Assembly (NCBI GenBank): GCA_011317545.1
Contig: WUJK01000010.1
Coordinates: 62,001-126,000, forward strand
Length of the DNA stretch: 64,000 nt
Origin: Coniella vitis
Taxonomy: Eukaryota > Ascomycota > Sordariomycetes > Diaporthales > Schizoparmaceae
Reading direction: 5' to 3'
The position numbers were made by a program, and so were the translations under genes. Below the pieces are notes generated by a model. That model searched no databases, was not told where the DNA came from, and saw nothing but the letters and a program-made list of their open reading frames with translations. Shown in pieces: positions 26,460 to 37,338 of the stretch. Numbering within the stretch: the first letter of the stretch is position 1; each line of letters starts with the position of its first letter.

Positions 26460-29400
26460 ACCTATTAAACTAGAATCCTAGCTAATAAAAGCTAGCTACC
26501 TTAGAGTAGGAGGGTATATTAATAATAGGCTTTATATACTTACCGCCTATTATAATAGCCGGTTATACCGCCTCCTTACGCCTTAAGAAGTAGAAAACTT
26601 CCGTCTTCTCCGCTATAAACTATATTATATTCCTTAAAGCCTAGTTATTAACCTCTATTATATCCGTTTCTAATAATACTATATTTTCCTCCGCGCTATT
26701 AGATATACGAAGGAAGAGAATATTATCCGTATAATAGAAATACCTTTTATTACCCTATAGAATAAGTTTAGAGAGGTAGATTATATATAATACCGGCGAG
26801 AGAGGTAAGCCTTAGGGTATATTATATCTTACCGAAGAGAAACCCGTTATCGACCTATCTAAGCGGACCTATATTAGTTATATTATTAGGAAGGAGGTTA
26901 TTAAACTTAGTAATAGGAATAGGAAACTAAGGATTTATAGCTGTATAATTAGTTTATTAGGGAGGATAATATTAAACGCCCCTTATATATCCCTAGTTAT
27001 TATTATAATAACCTGCCCTTAGGAGAGTACTAGCTCGACGTTATATATAAGTATTATTATAAGGTCTATTATAAAGCGTTTTAATAGCGCCCTATAGTAT
27101 TATAGGTTAAGGACCCCTTTTATAAGTAGGATTTAGGAGAGCCTATATACGATTAACCTCTTAAGCCCCTTAGAAAAGGTAGAGAGGAGAGTAATAGATC
27201 TATATAACCTAAGGCTATTTATATCCCTCTTACCTAGCTTAGGGTATATCGATACTTTAGCGTATTATTAAAGTAGAGGAAAGTAACCTATAATAAGGTA
27301 ACGGTTATAGAGCTAGATTAAAAGGGGGCTAATATTATCCTAATACTCCTTTAATAGAGATACTAAGGCGCTATTTACCCCGGGAGAGGTAGATTTAACT
27401 CGGATAATATACTCCTTTACCTCCTTAGGTATAGCTATATACCCCTATTAGAAATAGGCTTTAAAGGTATCCTAGCCTTCGAGCGGGTCCCTAATTAAAT
27501 CGTTATCCTTAGAAAACCGCTATAGGATCTCCTCCTATAATAAGCTTACTTTCTTAACGGGGTCCTTATATAATATACCGTCCCCTATATATAGCAGGGG
27601 AGCTTATAGCGGTATAGCTAGCTTATATTACCCTATTATTCTAAAGATATCCGTATCCGAAGCCGCTATATCGATCCTACCCTATTAGAAGGCTTACCGG
27701 TATATTCGAATAGCCCCCTTAAAAGTATTCCTAACTACTTAAAACTCCCTTAAATAAGTCCGATAATTATATCGGGCCCTAATATACGCCCGGTATACCT
27801 CCTTTACCCTATTATCCTATTAAGGGGCTCGGGAATAGGGTTATAGCTACCGCCCCGCTGTTTTTAAGGCTTTACCTTAAAGGTAATCTAAGCGGGATAT
27901 CTAATCGTTTAGAAAAGCCGGGCTCTCCGCTTATAAGAGGGGTAATATATCTATTAGCCCTATTTCTAAAAGGCCCTTAAAGGCCGGGAGGGATTATAAG
28001 TTTATCTATAGCTATACTAACTATTCCTAAGGGAGTAAAGGATTATTACCGATAATCGTAATAAGGGTTTTATAGTTAAACCTAATATATAGGTTAGGAG
28101 TAGCCTCTATAGCTATATTTAGAATATTAGAGAAGATTAGGTTAAAGACCCCTCCCCGGATATATATAAATACGCTTAGGGTATTTATAAAGAATATATC
28201 CCTAAATAATATTTAATCTTTAACCCGGTTATTACCCCTTTCGTTAAGCTTACCCGGCTTATAAGGAGTATAGATTATATTAAAATCGCCCTTTATTACT
28301 TATCTCCGTATAGGTAGATTATTTAGTATATAATCGAATATTATATTATCCCTAAGTATCCGGTAAATATTAATTAAAAGAACCCCTAATACTTTTAGCT
28401 AGAGTCTATCCCTTATAGTAAGGGGCTATTATTACTTTATATATAGCTTATAACCCCGTCGGATATATATTAGGATCTAGGGCCTATTACCGAGTAACTC
28501 CTACCGCCTTTCCTTATAATAAGCTATTAGATCCCCTCCCTAATTATCTACCGGCGAGAAAAGCTTATAAATAGGGTACCTTTAAGTTCTTATATTATAT
28601 ATCGTATATAGCTCCTAGACCTATATAACGTTTACCCCCTGCTTAGTATAGAGCGTTAGTAATATAATATAAGTAGATTATTTCTTTCCTATATTTACCT
28701 AAGCGATTATAAAAGGAGCCCCCCGGTTATCGGAAGGGTATATCCTACTTATAAATAAAGGAGGTAATAATATTTAAGCCCCCCTAAGAGCTAAGGATTA
28801 TAACCGTATCGTTATTATCCTTAACTATATCCGCCGGTAGTATAAGCTCTCTCTCTATAACGGGGCTAGGATTCTCTAGAGGTAATAAGCTAGCTAAGTT
28901 AAGCTATAGATACTATTATAAGCCGGTCGGCGGTATATAATTACGGATATTATTATAAGGCTGCTTCCGAAAGGGGCCTTCGGTAGATAGCTATTCCTTA
29001 AGCTTAATAGGGGGTTAAGGCTCCTATTAGTTATTAATAGTCTTTATAGCTATATTTATATCGTTATAATAGGCTTTACCTATATTCCTAATCCTCTTAA
29101 GCTTAAAGATAGATAGGTAATAAAGCTATCCGTTAATTATTATAGGGGCGGTAATATATCTAAAGTAGCTAGAGCGGACTAGCCTATAGTAATTAATATA
29201 CCTAGGGGGAAGTATATAAACCTCCCCTTCCTAAATATATTAGGCGTTAGAATAGATCGGATACCGCTTACTCCTTATATAACGCTTAGTTAAGTAATAG
29301 CTAAAATAGCCGTCTATATAGAAAGAGAGCCTCTCCGTCTTCTATACTAGCTATATATATAGGATAAGTTAAAGACCTAGAAGGGTTATACTTTATATAA

Positions 29401-30565
29401 AAAGGATATTAACTAGGTAGTAATACTTATAATAAGGTTATATCCGTTTATAGAAAGCTTATAGGAAATAGGTTTAACTCCCGTTTATATTATAGCCTCC
29501 TCCCGGATATACTCCTTAGGAGAAACCCTTTATTAGGTAAAGGGGTTATAAAGCTCTCTTAGAACCCCGGTTATTATATAAATAACCTAGGTTTATAATA
29601 CGGTTACCGAGGATACTTATATTAGTTCTAATAGCTTATCCCTTAAAGGGTTAGTAAAAAGCCTATCCCGGACCTCTTTATTAGTAAAATATAAAGCCTA
29701 ACCGATAGGGGTTTTAGTAATTACCGCTATATTAATTATAGGGATCTAAAGCCGGATATAAATACCTAGCTTTAATCCTTAAAGGGGTAAGCTTATAAGC
29801 GTATTATAAGGGGTAGCCTTAAGGAGGATCCTTATATTCTATCCCCGCTACCGGCTATATTAGGGGCCGGCTTTTCGAATATAATAAGCCGGCTCTACCG
29901 GGAGCCTAGTAGTTATACCTATAATAATAGCCTAGCTTTAACCCTATTAGGGGTATTAAGCGGGTAAAGATAGCTATTAGGGGTAGAGTATTATCTATAG
30001 AATAATAACGGGAGGAATCGGGTATATCGGAGCCGGCCGGCTAATAGCCGGGTTTAATAAAAATTTTTTAAGCTTACGCCTAGCTATAGCTAGGAGTTAG
30101 GAGTATACCCTTTTTATATAAAGACGCTCCTTACTTTATAAAGGGCCTTTAAAGGAGTTAACTAGTTTTCTTAGAATCTTATCTACCGCTAGTAGGACCG
30201 TCTCCCGAGCTATAAATATATAGTATACGCTTATAAGGAGGGTCCTAATTACGCTAGGGGTAAGGGGGTTATTTTAACGAGTAATAATATCCTCCTATAA
30301 CCGCGGCGCGGTACTATAATACCTCTTCTGCTATATAGGGGAGTAAATCGAATCCGTAATAGAACTAATATCCGTCCCCGGTATTAATCCCTTAGGCGGC
30401 GGCGAGCCGCCCTATATCGCGTCTATAGGTAGGGCCTCTTATAAGGCTATCCCGCGACCGTATTTACCTATATATAAATAGGTTAGATATTAGTAAATTA
30501 TTAGCGAAACTATATATACCCTTAATAAAAGCAGGCGTGTATAAGAAAAGTATCGGGAAGGATAT

Positions 30566-32340
30566 AAGATACTATTAATAAGGTATATAGCTTTATAATT
30601 ATCTAAAATAGTATTTTATAAGAGTTTATAATAGCTTTCCTCGATTATAAAGAAAGCTTTATTAAATTAATTCGAAAAGAGTAGGTTTAAGTTAATTATT
30701 ATTATAATTTAAGCTAAATAGAATTATAATAATTAAGATAAAGAGATTATATATATTATACTTTATATAAATATATATATAAAATATAGAATAATTAAAG
30801 GAAAAGATATAAAGAAATAGAGTATATAAGCGTTCTAAGACCTATTTATCCTTTAAGGTATCCTCCTATATACTTATTATCTTTACTATTAATATTTATT
30901 TATCCTAATGAGCCCGAATTACTTAAACTAAGAAAGTTTAATAAGTTCTAATCGTTAGATAGCTATTACTTTATAATAAGTTTATTAATAAGGTATTTAT
31001 ATTACCTTAGTCTTAACTTTTATTATATATAATAGATCTCTTTCTTATTTAATATAATCTCTATATTACCTAGTTTCGTTCCGTTATATATCTATCTAAG
31101 CCGTTAATAAGTTTATAATTACTAGCTATAATAATAAGATAGAATTTTATATAGATACTTATAATCTAAACGCTTTTTATTAATAAAGGATTTACCGGAA
31201 TTACTATTTTATACCGAGTTAATATAAACTAATATATTAAATATATTAATACCTATCTTTAACCCTTTATTAGAGATTATATTAATTAAGAGAAGAATAG
31301 AATAAGCTTTAGAATAATATTTAATAGATAAGATATCCTTATTAATTACCTAGTTTATAATATAATCTTATAATATTCGAGTTATTTAATCTAAAGCTAA
31401 GTAATATTAAATAGTTATAAGGAATAGCTTTATAATATATATTCTTATAGCCTTAGGGAGATTATTTATTTTAATTTAAATATATATTTATATATATTTA
31501 TTTAGCTATTTAAAGGCTAAAATCGGATATTTAGCCTTCTCGAGAATTATAAGATATTTTTAGTAAACGAAGTTTTATATAATAATATCCGAAGGTAATA
31601 ATTCCTCCTTTAGTTTCTTAATAAAGTCCTTAAGTATTTATTAACCTTTAATCTTAATAAGGTTTATATAAATAGGCTAAAGTAGAAAGTCTAGGACCGT
31701 TTTATTAATCTAGATAGCGATCTTTTCGAAAGCTATTTTCTTCTCCTTTTTAGCCGATAAACCGATTTAATAGTTTCGAACCTATTTATTATAGAATCGC
31801 TAGCGTTATTCCTATATCGGGGGTATAAATCTCTCGTCTAAGTTATTATAAGTCTTCTTATAATTATCGAAAAGACCTCCGTTTAGTATTTCGTCCGATT
31901 ATACTTATATAGGTATACTTAGACTAGTTATTTATATATTAGGGTCTTTAGGGTTTATATCGGATTAGATACCTTTTTACTAATAATAAGCTTTAAGTAT
32001 AATATATTATACCGGAAAAGTAATAAAATCCGTATATTTTACCTAATATTTAAAGTCCTTTAAAGCTATTATAAGAAAAGTAGGTCTTTACGGCTTAGGT
32101 AGTCGATTTACGCTATTATTAGGGATTAAAGATATTAAATAAAAGTAGTTATAATTAGTAAGCTTATATATTTAGGAAAAGGAGATTCTAGCCGTTTAGC
32201 TCGTATCCGGGCTTATAATAAAGAAAATAAAGAATATATAAAGCTTAGTTATTAGCTAAAATAGGCGAAATAAAAGAGAGGTTAAAAGAGTATATTGTTT
32301 CTATATATCTAGCTATAAAAAAGAGCTATTATTCGAATAT
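30566..32340. other. RIP-degraded unassigned interval at block edge
   Basis: AT-rich, CA/TG-poor sequence follows the 5' end of LINE copy 3. Short minus-strand stretches look coding-like with RIP stops (near 31,000-31,300 and 31,700-32,050), but no family was recognised. It ends where normal composition begins, near 32,340. Confidence 0.6.
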
Positions 32341-33470
32341 TTGAGTGTCGCCGAAGCCATTGTTCTGCTTATATAAAGCCCATTGTCAGGCTGACATAAT
32401 GGCTTTCGGGTTAGGGTTGAATGCCACTTTCACATGTTTTGACTGTTGGTCTTATACCTCATGAGAATTGATTTAACACGTATACGATATAGTCAAATGG
32501 CAACCGTGCTGTTCTTCTTCTTCTATTTTGTACCAAAATATAATGCAGGAACCTGAGGACGCTTTCATGGTAACTTTATTCCGTCTAGGGTCTCAGCAGT
32601 ATCTCAAGTTTCTTGGCAAGGCTGTGATTGGCAAATATCCGGGACTTGGCGATTGCGGAGTGGTTCAACCTGACCAATCATCTTACACCGTTGGTCGTCC
32701 TGCAGCCTCGCCGAGTCACGACCGCAGCGATGAGACAAACTCGAAGCGGGCGCTGTGAGCTGACGAACTGATCCAAAAATAGGCTGTCCATGGTTGAAAG
32801 GCAGCTGGAAAATGTGTCAAAACTTCTGCACGGGAAGGGTCTAGGACAGAAGTTGCTTGAACGGTTGGGGCAGTCATACCCACTGTGTGTGAAATCCCAT
32901 GCTCATTTGTGGATAATCCTGCCTTACACTCAGGAGGAGACTAGTGCAAGTAGCAGTATCCCGTGTAAGTTTGGAAAGAATTGAGCCAGGTCAATGACAG
33001 AGTGCCGCCGCAGATATATAACGGGGTGACGAATAGCCTTACTAGCACGTGGCAGTCACTCTGCATTATATTGAGAATGACTCCCATAGCTTGAATATTA
33101 AAGCATCGAGCATCCGACCTGTACTCTTCAAGCTACCCGCTTCCTAATCTCTGAGCCTGGACTTGGTTCTCTGATCCTGCCAGCCACTTTTCAAGGTCGA
33201 AGAATGGGTATGAAGCCAGTCTGGAGTTTGCGCGCTCAATGACCCTTTCTCCTTGCTGATTCACCGTCGTGGATCGGGGGCTTGGGTAATGGCAGGAGAA
33301 TGAGGCCGTGCCTCGGGTACGCAGGTACCTCGCGATATGCAGATTATGTCAGCCGCAACTTGCCGGACCGTCATGACCAAATTATCTTTCTTGGACCCTA
33401 TTCCTTTCCTGATATCTGAAGCATAACCGGCGCACAGCCTCGCAGATAATAAATAGCACTGCCGGTCAAT
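32341..33470. other. Intergenic interval beside RIP block
   Basis: Ordinary base composition. Only short open frames without recognisable domains, introns or starts were seen. A GGGTTAGGGTTG motif at about 32,407-32,418 is a single telomere-like match, not an array. Confidence 0.6.
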
Positions 33471-33481
33471 GAGAATGCCCA

Positions 33482-33721
33482 GTGTCTGCCTCTGCCTCTC
33501 CTTACCCGGCTGATTCGGGTTCGCCCCTTGGCCCTTCCATCTCGCGGCTATCGTGCAAATCCTGCAGGGAACGGAAACAGTGCGACCGCAGAGTCCCAGG
33601 ATGCGGCCGTTGCGACACTGTGAATCATAAACGCAGCTATCCTACCTCTCGCAAGGTGCACATGGGCAGACAGTTGAGGCGATTCGCTGATCTGGAATCG
33701 AAACCATGTAAGGCTAGTTGA
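33482..33721 (+). pseudogene. Broken Zn2Cys6 transcription-factor fragment
   Basis: The frame contains a Zn2Cys6-like stretch, SCKSCRERKQCDRR...GCGRC, near 33,550-33,612. Two features of the binuclear cluster fail: only five residues separate the second and third Cys where the family has six, and the sixth Cys position reads Ser (RSYP for C-YP). A possible donor GTAAGG at 33,708 and acceptor ending 33,840 would join to downstream sequence, but that splice runs into a stop. Coding-like Ser/Pro-rich text at about 33,842-33,970 sits in another frame. No middle-homology domain follows. Most likely a decayed remnant of a fungal C6 regulator next to the transposon block. Confidence 0.6.
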
Positions 33722-34187
33722 TCTACAAGGGAAAAAAGCGGTTGTCCGGCCATGAATCCTACCATGAGTAGTGCAACTCGAAGACGGCATCAATCAATAT
33801 AGCTGTCCTGGGCGAAACGAGCCATCCTCCACTCACCCAGGCTGTCCCGCATACGCCGTCACCTCAGCATCATCGGGCCGTCTCTGAGCTACCAAGCGAA
33901 GTCCTAACCTCGGTGGAATCTTTCAGTGAAATCCAGGCTGAGGTCAACACCCCAAATGAGATCGATACACCATAAGTACAAATATGTGCTCTTTCTGTCT
34001 CTATCGCAGCTCCTGCTCTTTATTCCTAGCGGTTCTAGCTTTTCATATCTTGCAGCACCCTCTCGGCGCATGGCTCTCAGCAGAACTTGCCACTGGTCAT
34101 CCTGGGGCGGCAGGGCAGCACTGTCACTACGAATCAATGGAAGAAACGCAAGGAGATACCTTCACCCAATTATAGCAGGATCCAAGG

Positions 34188-34209
34188 ACACACACACACA
34201 CACACACAC
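34188..34209. repeat. (AC)11 microsatellite
   Basis: Uninterrupted 22-bp AC run upstream of the BTB-like gene. No coding role seen. Confidence 0.95.
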
Positions 34210-34617
34210 CGCTACTCTTACCAAAAGGCGGCACACTGCATACTGTCTCATGTGCTGGCGTGTAGTCTTCTATAAATGTACATAGTTATGCACAAGTGAC
34301 ATATAATCATGGCAACGTCATTGCAATCTCCATGTCTATTTGCATAGGTAGGCTGCGCGGTTAGATATCATCTTCCAACAAGGAGAAGCAGAAGCAATAT
34401 GCAGAGACCCTGGTTCCTGAAACAAGTTGCTGTAAGGGGAACATCCCGTCTTTTTGTTTCCCCGCAGTGCTTGGAAACAAGCAAGAAGCAGAATATAAAA
34501 AGTATGAAATTCCGTCCTCCTGTCAGTGCATTTGAGCTACCGCTCTGCAACTATCTCCCACGTCAACATCTTCTCGCTGATATTCTGAAAGCATCAATTG
34601 CTCAAAGGAACAAAAAC

Positions 34618-35830
34618 ATGGCGCTGGATACACGGCCAGCAGCGACGCTTGGAGTGTGGAATGTTTTCGAAGAAGTTGAATCGCGGCCCGAGACATCGTA
34701 AGTGACGACGACAAGAAGTCTCAGTTCATGGCTAATGAAGTGCTAGAATATATGCTTCCTCCACCGTTAGGCTGCGTGTAAAAGACGGGACTGAATTCAC
34801 AGTCCTCAGCCCTCTGCTTTCCAATTATCCAAAGCTGCCCTTGCCTTCCCACTACACAACCACATCACTGCAAATTTGTGGAGATGTCGGACATGTGCTT
34901 GTCCACTTCCTCTATACCAACACGTACCAGTGCCTCAGGCCGAAAGGCACATCTGTCCAAGACCGACTCCAAGCTGAGCTGAAGACAAGTGTGGGAGTCT
35001 ACGCCGCCGCACAAGAATACGAGATCAAAGTTCTCGAAGAGTTGGCACGGACAGAGATTGGACGGCTTGGGAGCCGGATCAGCTTTCCCGAAGTTTTGGA
35101 TCTGGTGCAGGATGTTTATACAGATCGCTATACCACTGATCCATGGCTTTGTGACTACCTGCAGTCCAGCCTGCAAGCAACCTTGGAGGATCCTTTCAGG
35201 CTTCAAGAACTAGACAAGTCCGACGCCCAGAGTCCGAAGCCTTCTGTCAATAAGTTTCTCCTCAAGGCTCTGGCTGGATGGCTGCGAGGCAACACAAATA
35301 TACTCCAGGTTCTCCCGGTTGTTGCACAGGACGGGCCACTTGATGGTTCTGGTTTGATTATACCGGCGCCCGACCTTCCTCCATCAGTCAGTGGAGTAGC
35401 CTATGCATCGTCTGCCGCATCACTCGGCACACCCTCCATACCATCCGATACATCTCATACAGAATCGCCTGAGAGCCTTGGAATGGAATGGCCAGGATCG
35501 CCGACAGAAATTCAGCCGGAAACCGAGTGGGAGATACCAGACGTTGGTCCCGATCCAGTCATTGAGCTTGAGCCCATGGATAATCCTCAGATTGAAGCCC
35601 CTTCCGAGCCTGTGGCCCCTTCCGAGCTGAATTTGTCTCCAACACTTGCAGATGAGATTTCTTATTATGAGGCCCTCTTGAGAAAGAGAAAGCTCAAAAT
35701 GAAGGAAAAGCTGGCTCTCCAAAGGTTCCAATCAGGTTGCCAAGGATTGTCCAATCATGCCCAAGCAGATCTATGGAAGAGTTGTGTTGTTTGCTGTAGT
35801 CGGGCGCGTAAAATGGCTCGAGAAATCTAG
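34618..35830 (+). CDS. BTB/POZ-like fungal protein, 379 aa, two exons
   Basis: Exons 34,618-34,697 and 34,771-35,830 are joined across a 73-bp intron (GTAAGT donor, GCTAATG branch-like site, TTAG acceptor), giving exactly 380 codons with the stop. The ATG at 34,618 has an A at -3; an upstream in-frame ATG at 34,399 would add 73 residues. Residues about 27-80 (LRVKDGTEFTVLSPLL, then VGHVLVHFLYT) resemble the BTB fold core seen in fungal proteins where the peptide ends in a '.LVHFLYTGTY' strand. An alpha-helical region follows (SVGVYAAAQEYEIKVLEELA). The C-terminal half is acidic and Ser/Pro-rich, ending in a basic helix (RKRKLKMKEKL). BTB domains mediate dimerisation and often recruit Cullin-3; no specific role can be assigned here. 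Family assignment rests on recall of motifs. Confidence 0.75.
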
Positions 35831-37338
35831 GATCTTGCCAGGTAGAGTGTCACAAGTGGAACAAGATTCAGTATAAGGTGCGCGAGCCTTTGGTCAGATA
35901 GTCTGCTTAATATATACTTTGCCTCTTACTATGTCAAGATTAATAGCGTGCCATATCGCGTTTATCTCCACCTCGATGTTGATCACGAAAGACGTTCATC
36001 TCCCGGACAAGATCTTCCTATCTTAGGGCTTGATTTGGCTTGATTTCTCGCTCAAGTAGTGAATAACGTGTTTGTGAAACCAGAAGGGCCAAAAGTTGAC
36101 CATCGAATATTTGTAAGTGAAGCGCGATGACAACAAACCGCAGTGGGAAGTGTCTCGGTCAATTCTTGCTCAGGAACTGTTTGCAGCTAGCCTTGCTTTA
36201 TTCGTATTCTGTATTCGAGCTGCTACTGCTGAACATCTCGACCGCCTTCAGCAGCCTATCCTACTCATTGAGACAAGATTTGCCAACCGCAGCACGATCT
36301 GTTGAATGCGTTGAGATATACTCGCATCTAGTCAGTACATCATCTACCTAAAGGCGAATAGGACACGTGGCTACAAGAGGAGGGTATTGTTTAGACTTTT
36401 GCACCAAAATCACTTTTACCGACTCGCAAATATTCTCGAGCTATATACGTTGACGAAGTTCAAGATAATATTCAATATCGAGTAGTGCTTGATCATCCAC
36501 TAAGTTGATGGCTTTATGGTCGATCGTATCGTCAAGGGGTTGGATTCCTTGCGCCTTGATTAGCTCGACCGCTCTGCGCTACATGGGGATTGTCAAATTT
36601 GGCTTAGAGGTATTTGCTGCCTTAATTTGGCTCATTATCCTACAGAAAAGCTTTCGAATGCTAACACAGCCGTAAAAATGGTGTGGTTGGGTGCGAAAGG
36701 AATCCCTCGGTTAGATGACGACCGATGCCATAAAGTATCGCTATGAGATAGTAGCCTGGATAGTTTCCATACTAGATAATGGTATAGGATGCTAACCCCG
36801 GTTCGCTCCGTTGACGTAGACGTTGGATGCTGCCGGTTAGAGGGCAGATATGCTGGACTTCGTGCTGCCGTCCTCTAGTCGTGGACTCTTTGTCGATTTC
36901 TTTACAGATATACAGCTACGATATTAAGTCCGAGGAAGAAAAGTTGACTCCTCTCTGGAATTCCGCGAGAGATAGGAGTAATACTATGCGTAGAATAATT
37001 CTGGGGGCAATTTTTCCTCCTGTGTATACCTATGAACCTCATTGTGGCGGATCCAGCATATCTGACGTGAGTGTACTAATGCGCAGCCAACAACAACCAA
37101 CCGTATGCAGCGCGTAGCTAATATGCCTCCCTGAAAAGTTCTGGGCTGCTTTGTAGTATCATATCTTGTGGTCTGATGATTGTTTGGTCGGGTCTAGGAT
37201 AGATTTCTATAAAAGACATAGGGCTAGGAAGGAAGACTTGATGAAAATGAAAGTGCAAAGCAAGAATAAAGTATACTCGTATTCTTACCTTGTGTTAAAT
37301 ACTATTCCAGACACTCTTTCTACGTTTATAACAGCGCA
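35831..37338. other. Intergenic interval with possible coding remnant
   Basis: No intact gene. On the minus strand at about 36,390-36,640, one frame reads a charged, helix-like stretch (RAVELIKAQGIQPLDD, then LVDDQALLDIEYYLELR) interrupted by a few TAG/TAA stops. This looks like a decayed, mildly mutated coding fragment of unknown family. The rest shows nothing recognisable. Confidence 0.4.

Larger units (their letters stand above)
19030..30563 (-). mobile_element. RIP-dead Tad1-like LINE copy 3, split by a gypsy element
   Basis: Two segments, 26,460-30,563 and 19,030-19,189, together align with 14,775-19,023 of copy 2 in the same orientation. The gap between them is exactly the LTR retrotransposon at 19,195-26,454 and its target duplication. 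The shared 5' end near 30,563 has the same terminal motif as copy 2. The copy ends at 19,030, before the RNase H domain, where it directly abuts the 5' end of copy 2, giving a head-to-tail pair. The reverse transcriptase site lies near 26,711-26,745. Confidence 0.85.
1..32340. other. RIP-mutated AT-rich transposon block
   Basis: Composition is strongly AT-rich and nearly devoid of CA and TG dinucleotides, with TA in great excess. This is the signature of repeat-induced point mutation (C to T at CpA on either strand). In every recognisable frame, Trp and Gln codons are stops, Cys and His positions read Tyr, and Met reads Ile. All identifiable content is retroelement. Normal composition returns abruptly near 32,340. 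The left limit lies outside the window. The block is probably heterochromatic; that is inference. Confidence 0.95.

Noticed and set aside
32405..32420. GGGTTAGGGTTG, telomere-like motif
   Set aside because: Single partial match, not an array; chance occurrence.
32528..32984. Two short plus-strand frames beside the RIP boundary
   Set aside because: No domain, no intron support and no conserved start; could not be distinguished from chance.
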